Shown: piece by piece, positions 50,364-54,272 of the stretch
Position numbering within the stretch: position 1 is the stretch's first letter
Layout: every line of letters begins with the position of its first letter
Assembly: GCA_934464775.1 (NCBI GenBank)
Contig: CAKSKG010000015.1
Span: forward strand, 1-54,272
Length of the DNA: 54,272 bases
Origin: an uncultured Oscillospiraceae bacterium
GTDB taxonomy: Bacteria; Bacillota; Clostridia; Oscillospirales; Ruminococcaceae
Reading direction: 5' to 3'
Notes under the pieces: generated by a model
The model's input: only the letters and a program-made list of their open reading frames with translations
The model's database searches: none
Told to the model about the DNA's origin: nothing
Made by a program: the position numbers and the translations under genes

Positions 50364-50996
50364 TCATGTGTTGCTGTGAGTGTATCCGGTTTTCAGCTGC
50401 ATACTGAAAATGTCCTCCACCAGCTCGGGATCGTCCGAAACGTTTCCGAGTACCTCTGCCACAACGTTTTCCATGGGGAGCATATCCTGCTCAAAATATG
50501 TGTATAACGGAGCATAGCAAAGCGTTCCGTCATTGTAGTTCATGTATTGTAAATATGCAGCGGAATTGTAAAAGCAGACGATTCCGCTCAGACGTGAGAT
50601 TATCCGCTTGTTCAGAGGCACCGCATCGTATACCTTCCGCTCGGTGTCGGGTTCCTCTGTGCCGTGAATGCGCTTTATTATGTCCTCGGGACTTTCAAAA
50701 CCTGTGTTGCTGGTTTTGTCAAATACAGTCAGCGAGATTATGTCGCCCTCATAGATCATGTCACGCTTTCCGCTGAGGAAATTCGTTCCGAGATAGACGG
50801 GAGATGTGTGGATATATCTCATCGCATAGCCTTCGTCCTGCTGCTTTTCGAGTATGTAAAAATATCCGTCCTCGCCCCAGAAAAGAGGTCCGCTGGTCCA
50901 TGTTTTGCCTTGGGCAATATTTTTGTAGTTTATTTTTGCCTTGAACACGCAGTACGGATAAACAAGTCGCATTCGGGTGCAGCATACCGACCTCAT
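50364..50996 (-). CDS. YopX-like protein
   Basis: The 210-residue protein resembles phage YopX proteins: an N-terminal INYKNIAQGKTWTSGPLFWGEDGYFYIL stretch and the diagnostic YLGTNFLSGKRDMIYEGDIISLTVFD segment (YopX-type GQxTGLKDKNGKEIYEGDIV). The remainder is unlike known domains I recall. The start at 50996 follows AAGGAG; an ATG at 50972 is possible. No other phage gene is nearby, so it may be a chromosomal relative or a phage remnant. Confidence 0.55.
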   Translation of the reverse strand: MRSVCCTRMRLVYPYCVFKAKINYKNIAQGKTWTSGPLFWGEDGYFYILEKQQDEGYAMRYIHTSPVYLGTNFLSGKRDMIYEGDIISLTVFDKTSNTGFESPEDIIKRIHGTEEPDTERKVYDAVPLNKRIISRLSGIVCFYNSAAYLQYMNYNDGTLCYAPLYTYFEQDMLPMENVVAEVLGNVSDDPELVEDIFSMQLKTGYTHSNT

Positions 50997-51128
50997 TTCA
51001 TCTGCTCTCCTTTTCAGTAGATTATGACCGAAAAATTATGCCGATTTTTCCTCATGATAATATTTTACCAAATCGGAGCGGCTTTGTCAATACGGCAGAT
51101 GAAAAAATGTTAAGAAAATATAAAGAAC

Positions 51129-51893
51129 TCAGTTTGTGTCCGATCTCATCTTTTTCCCGAAGCTGAATGCCGCTGCGGAAAATATTGCAGCCGCATATAT
51201 TACTGTTATTATAAGTGATGAAAAAAGTCCGTCATAGCTGCCGCTTATGATGCATCTTGCCGCTCTTACGGCGTGGTAAAAGGGCAGGCATTTGCATATT
51301 TTTGCGAAAACTCCGCCGATGCTGTCGATGTCTATCCATATTCCGCCCATGAAGCAGGAAAGCGAGATTATTATTGAGCAAAGTCCCGGCGCAGCCTTTT
51401 CACTGAAAATACTGCCGAAAAGCAGTCCCAGCGAAATGAATACCGCCGCCGACGGAATAAGTATTATCATGCTTAGCAAAAGCCTTGGGATATTGAATGT
51501 ATAGCCTGTGATAAGCCCGATAATTACGGAGCAAACTGCTGTGATTATCTCCTGCCCGACGGCGATCGCCATTACGGGAAGCGTGTAGCCCGATATGTAT
51601 TCCGCAGGTTTCATGGGAGAGGCGTAAAGCCGTTTTAGGAATGCTCCCGAGCGGTCCTTTGATATGATAAGTCCCGTGAATATCATCAGGAATGACTGTC
51701 CGAAAACGGCAATTCCGCCGTACAGATTTGTTATTTTGAATAATGTCATGTGCGCTTCGGGCGGAATGGAACGGTCAACTATCGTCATTATAATGAGCAT
51801 GGCAATAGGGAACCCGAGACAGAGAAAATAGCTGAGAGGATCGCGGAGAAGCTCTTTTACGTTTCGTTTTGCAAATATTATTGTTCCTGACAT
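51129..51893 (-). CDS. ABC-2 type transporter permease
   Basis: The 254-residue membrane protein (MSGTIIFAKRNVKELLRDP) has six predicted helices and the ABC-2 pattern: amphipathic N-terminus, helices 1-5, GLLFGSIFSEKAAPGL and a last C-terminal helix. It starts 5 bp after the ATPase gene ends, and the two form an exporter. The cassette order LytTR, DUF3021, ATPase, permease suggests export of a small toxic compound or a role in stress response; the substrate is unknown. Confidence 0.88.
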   Translation of the reverse strand: MSGTIIFAKRNVKELLRDPLSYFLCLGFPIAMLIIMTIVDRSIPPEAHMTLFKITNLYGGIAVFGQSFLMIFTGLIISKDRSGAFLKRLYASPMKPAEYISGYTLPVMAIAVGQEIITAVCSVIIGLITGYTFNIPRLLLSMIILIPSAAVFISLGLLFGSIFSEKAAPGLCSIIISLSCFMGGIWIDIDSIGGVFAKICKCLPFYHAVRAARCIISGSYDGLFSSLIITVIYAAAIFSAAAFSFGKKMRSDTN

Positions 51894-51897
51894 ATGC

Positions 51898-52626
51898 TCA
51901 CTGCCTTTCCGCAATAGCTACAAATGCATTTTCGAGAGAATCTGTGTTGGTGAGAGCTTTCAGCTCGTCGGCTGTGCCTTCGGCGCATATTTTTCCGTGT
52001 ACCATGACTGCCGTGCGGTCGCAGAGCTGCTCCGCTTCTTCAATGTAATGGGTGGTGAGTATCGTGGTGACGTTTCCTTTCAGCTCCTTGATGATACTCC
52101 ATAATTCACGGCGTGCAAGCACGTCCAGCCCAAGAGTCGGCTCATCGAGAAAAAGTATCTTAGGATCGGTCACAAGCGCCATTGCAATGCTTAACCTGCG
52201 CTGCCAGCCGCCCGAAAGAGCCGAAGCACGGGTGTTCAGCTCATCATGCATGGAGAATTTTTCCGTGAGCATATCCGCCCGCTGTTCGGCTGTCTTTTTG
52301 TCAAGCCCGTATATCTCTGCGGCAAAAATCAGATTTTCACGTACTGTCAGAGACGGAGAAGCGGAGCTTTCCTGAGGCGAAAGATTCACGATGCTCTTGA
52401 TGTCGTTCATTTGTGTGAGAATGCTTTTTCCCATTATGAGAGCGTCGCCTCCTGTCGGCTTTGAAAGTCCCGTCATCATTCTTATAAGTGTGGTCTTTCC
52501 TGCGCCGTTCACGCCGAGAAGCGCAAAAAGGCAGCCCTGTTCAATGTTCAGTGATATTCCGTCAACTGCCGTTTTGTCACCGAAGCGTTTTGTGAGTGAT
52601 CTTATTTCTGCCGCATAGCCGTTCAT
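51898..52626 (-). CDS. ABC transporter ATP-binding protein
   Basis: The 242-residue ATPase has Walker A GVNGAGKTT (about residues 38-46), Q-loop NLSPQESSASP, signature LSGGWQRRLSIAMAL, Walker B ILFLDEPTLGLD and switch His in LTTHYIEEAEQL. The ATG at 52626 was chosen: AAAGGA is eight bases upstream, while the earlier ATG at 52632 lies only two bases from it. It pairs with the ABC-2 permease that follows. Confidence 0.93.
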   Translation of the reverse strand: MNGYAAEIRSLTKRFGDKTAVDGISLNIEQGCLFALLGVNGAGKTTLIRMMTGLSKPTGGDALIMGKSILTQMNDIKSIVNLSPQESSASPSLTVRENLIFAAEIYGLDKKTAEQRADMLTEKFSMHDELNTRASALSGGWQRRLSIAMALVTDPKILFLDEPTLGLDVLARRELWSIIKELKGNVTTILTTHYIEEAEQLCDRTAVMVHGKICAEGTADELKALTNTDSLENAFVAIAERQ

Positions 52627-52631
52627 TTTCA

Positions 52632-53105
52632 TTATCCTTTCATGCTGTGGAGCTTTTGAAGCTCCGCATTGATCTCGCTGATATTTTTTTTGCATATAAG
52701 ATATTCCACTATCCACATTATAAAATATGAGAGGGAGAACGATATAAGCATACTTATCCTTGTCTGGGGATATATTGCCGCACCCCAGCAGTAAAGTCCC
52801 ACAGGGATATACACCGCCGAGGTTATTGCAAAATATGTGACCCACTGCCAAAGCCGTCCCATGTGCGCAGATTCAAATACGACCGAGCCGCCCGAAAATG
52901 CGGAGCTTATCAGTCCGCTCATTATGCACTGCACCAGCACGGCGGTATATGGGCTTGTGAAATGTGCGGCAAATTCTGGGACAACGGGTACTGCATCCGG
53001 GTGGGTCTTTGTCACAAACGCCATGATAACAGCTGTTATTGCGGCAGTTATAGCAGTGCCGTACATAAAGCCGTTTATTATTCTCGGAATTGCTTTTCTG
53101 AACAT
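52632..53105 (-). CDS. DUF3021 membrane protein
   Basis: The 157-residue protein has four transmembrane helices (GFMYGTAITAAITAVIM, CIMSGLISSAFSGGSVVFE, QWVTYFAITSAVYIPVGLY, MLISFSLSYFIMWIVEY). This matches DUF3021, a family that almost always accompanies a LytTR regulator. In LytTR regulatory systems such a membrane protein restrains the DNA-binding partner; this is family knowledge, not shown here. It lies 27 bp after the LytTR gene. Confidence 0.88.
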   Translation of the reverse strand: MFRKAIPRIINGFMYGTAITAAITAVIMAFVTKTHPDAVPVVPEFAAHFTSPYTAVLVQCIMSGLISSAFSGGSVVFESAHMGRLWQWVTYFAITSAVYIPVGLYCWGAAIYPQTRISMLISFSLSYFIMWIVEYLICKKNISEINAELQKLHSMKG

Positions 53106-53132
53106 TTTTTATCATTCCTTTCGCTGTGTCGG

Positions 53133-53573
53133 TCATTTAAGTATCGCATCTTTTATGGTTTTCACATATCGGCGTGAGACATATGTATCTATGCCGCCCT
53201 CAAGATATATATGTATAGTTCCCGCTATTGCTGTATCAAGGCGGATTATCCGCAAGATATTCACTATCTCCGATGATGATATCCTAACAAAGCCGCAGTC
53301 CGAAAGAAGCAGTTCTGCCTTATAAACGGGTATGCGCAGTTCAAAAACGCCCTCGGAGGTGCGTGCATAAACGTGCTTGCTTTCGGCATATACTGTAATG
53401 ATATCGGAATTTTTCAGCATCACCGCACTGCCGTCCGCATAGCCCGTAAGAACGCTCCCCAGCGCACGGGAAATGGAGTTGGCGGTATTTTGGAGTTCCT
53501 CGGACATTTCACTGCCGCAGACTCGGATCTCAGGCTCACGCAGCAGCTTGTCGATAATTATTTTTATATTCAT
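53133..53573 (-). CDS. LytTR-domain DNA-binding regulator
   Basis: The 146-residue protein has a short N-terminal region and a C-terminal LytTR domain (about 45-146: DIITVYAESKHVYARTSEGVFELR, LLSDCGFVRISSSEIVNILRI, GGIDTYVSRRYVKTIKDAI), a ten-strand DNA-binding fold. No receiver domain is present. It heads the four-gene cassette with DUF3021 and ABC-2 genes and probably autoregulates it. The ribosome site before its ATG is weak (AGGA, 13 bases away). Confidence 0.9.
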   Translation of the reverse strand: MNIKIIIDKLLREPEIRVCGSEMSEELQNTANSISRALGSVLTGYADGSAVMLKNSDIITVYAESKHVYARTSEGVFELRIPVYKAELLLSDCGFVRISSSEIVNILRIIRLDTAIAGTIHIYLEGGIDTYVSRRYVKTIKDAILK

Positions 53574-53608
53574 GGATCAGCCGTCCTATCGTTTTGGTTG
53601 TTGAAACA

Positions 53609-53637
53609 AGTATATCATGCTGTCGGATAATTGTAAA
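53609..53637 (-). promoter_or_regulatory. Promoter of the LytTR-DUF3021-ABC operon
   Basis: Minus strand: TTTACA (53637-53632), 17-bp spacer, TATACT (53614-53609). No convincing pair of LytTR direct repeats was found upstream by eye. Confidence 0.7.
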
Positions 53638-53768
53638 CCGATTTAAGATAAACGGTCATTTTCGGGAGACGATCTGCATTTTTCAGAAAAAATATTTGCG
53701 GAAAATCACGCAGCGGTGCGGCTTGTTCGGGGTGAAGAAAAAAATCGGAAATTTTTTTGAAAAAACCC

Positions 53769-53797
53769 TTGACAAATCGGAATGAATAGTGTATACT
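53769..53797 (+). promoter_or_regulatory. Promoter of the tRNA cluster
   Basis: TTGACA (53769-53774), 17-bp spacer, TATACT (53792-53797), about 50 bp before the first tRNA. Confidence 0.85.
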
Positions 53798-53849
53798 GTA
53801 ATAGTCGTCAGGACACGGGGTGAAAATCACGGTTCTGATATGAAAATGT

Positions 53850-53925
53850 GGGAGCATAGCTCAGCTGGGAGAGCATCTGCCTTACAAGCAGAGGGTCATA
53901 GGTTCGAGTCCTATTGTTCCCACCA
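53850..53925 (+). tRNA. tRNA-Val (TAC)
   Basis: Complete 76-nt cloverleaf. The acceptor GGGAGCA pairs with TGTTCCC, discriminator A and encoded CCA. The anticodon loop CTTACAA gives anticodon TAC at 53883-53885. Confidence 0.97.
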
Positions 53926-53929
53926 TTTT

Positions 53930-54006
53930 GGCCCGATAGTTCAGTTGGTTAGAACGCCGCCCTGTCACGGCGGAGGTCGAGAGTTCGAGTCTCTTTCGGG
54001 TCGCCA
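53930..54006 (+). tRNA. tRNA-Asp (GTC)
   Basis: 77-nt cloverleaf with acceptor GGCCCGA/TCGGGTC, discriminator G and encoded CCA. The anticodon loop CTGTCAC gives GTC at 53964-53966. Confidence 0.97.
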
Positions 54007-54010
54007 TTAT

Positions 54011-54086
54011 GCGGATTTAGCTCATCTGGTAGAGCGCCACCTTGCCAAGGTGGAGGTAGCGAGTTCGAGCCTCGTAATCCGCTCCA
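54011..54086 (+). tRNA. tRNA-Gly (GCC)
   Basis: 76-nt cloverleaf with acceptor GCGGATT/AATCCGC, discriminator T and encoded CCA. The anticodon loop TTGCCAA gives GCC at 54044-54046. Confidence 0.97.
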
Positions 54087-54089
54087 CAA

Positions 54090-54163
54090 GGCGCTATAGC
54101 CAAGCGGTAAGGCATGGGACTGCAACTCCCTGATCCCCGGTCCGATTCCGGGTGGCGCCTCCA
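54090..54163 (+). tRNA. tRNA-Cys (GCA)
   Basis: 74-nt cloverleaf with acceptor GGCGCTA/TGGCGCC, discriminator T and encoded CCA. The anticodon loop CTGCAAC gives GCA at 54122-54124. Confidence 0.97.
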
Positions 54164-54196
54164 ACACCTTTTTTACAAAGGCTTACAAAAAAATGT

Positions 54197-54272
54197 GGGA
54201 GCATAGCTCAGCTGGGAGAGCATCTGCCTTACAAGCAGAGGGTCATAGGTTCGAGCCCTATTGTTCCCACCA
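54197..54272 (+). tRNA. tRNA-Val (TAC), second copy
   Basis: 76-nt copy of the first tRNA-Val, differing in the T-loop (GAGCCC here against GAGTCC). Anticodon TAC at 54230-54232. The window ends exactly at its CCA, so the cluster may continue. Confidence 0.97.

Noticed and set aside
1..54272. CRISPR array, prophage or integrative element
   Set aside because: No regularly spaced repeats, no cas, integrase, portal or relaxase genes; only the lone YopX-like gene hints at phage origin.

Overview
The window looks like chromosomal DNA of a Ruminococcus-like gut or rumen anaerobe (Firmicutes, Oscillospiraceae). The evidence is strong AAGGAGG-type ribosome binding sites, many near-consensus sigma-A promoters, and gene content typical of this group: DapL lysine synthesis, a split PurH, stand-alone PurE, a clostripain-type peptidase, an intracellular GH51 arabinofuranosidase, and ANTAR and LytTR regulators. 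It is bounded by stable-RNA loci. The first 58 bases are the 3' end of a 5S rRNA gene, and the last 420 bases are a five-gene tRNA cluster (Val, Asp, Gly, Cys, Val).

Layout. 0-6.3 kb: a secreted repeat protein, a minus-strand housekeeping group (rimO, pgsA, coaBC, a small membrane protein) and araA. 6.3-11 kb: a ferrous-iron locus (DUF2325 protein, two FeoA, FeoB, a Cys-rich FeoB companion, a DtxR-like regulator) with DtxR/IdeR-like boxes at its two promoters. 11-14.6 kb: an HD-GYP protein, a membrane protein and a secreted clostripain-family peptidase. 14.7-17.7 kb: the methionine ABC importer metNIQ. 17.8-20.2 kb: a YerC/TrpR-like protein, a methyltransferase, Hsp33 and, on the other strand, a 2[4Fe-4S] ferredoxin of 56 residues.

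20.2-32.1 kb is a long purine operon: purE, purC, a PurF paralogue without the catalytic Cys, purF, purM, purN, an archaeal-type IMP cyclohydrolase (PurO-like), a stand-alone AICAR transformylase and purD. Four non-purine genes lie among them. The operon starts with a ~230-nt leader ending in an intrinsic terminator, which suggests attenuation. 32-38 kb: a YjbR-type protein, a minus-strand ANTAR-dapF-dapL operon, and a zinc-ribbon/CAP/DUF308 envelope operon. 38-42.2 kb: a pair of ABC half-exporters, with a previously hidden 40-residue peptide gene just upstream.

The most unusual region is the ~1.4 kb between that exporter pair and an AraC gene (42.2-43.6 kb). It has little protein-coding capacity. 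It carries two diverged, inverted copies of an element that in each copy forms an H-type pseudoknot with a zero-nucleotide junction and a 17-nt first loop. The two long stems differ between copies by compensatory changes, while unpaired blocks are identical. This looks like a structured noncoding RNA present as convergent twins.

43.6-50.3 kb: sugar-related genes (AraC, MFS transporter, TIM-barrel isomerase, GH51 arabinofuranosidase with a divergent AraC, and an AraC-GyrI regulator). 50.4-53.6 kb: a YopX-like protein and a LytTR-DUF3021-ABC cassette. All calls rest on reading the sequence and family knowledge; no database search was run.
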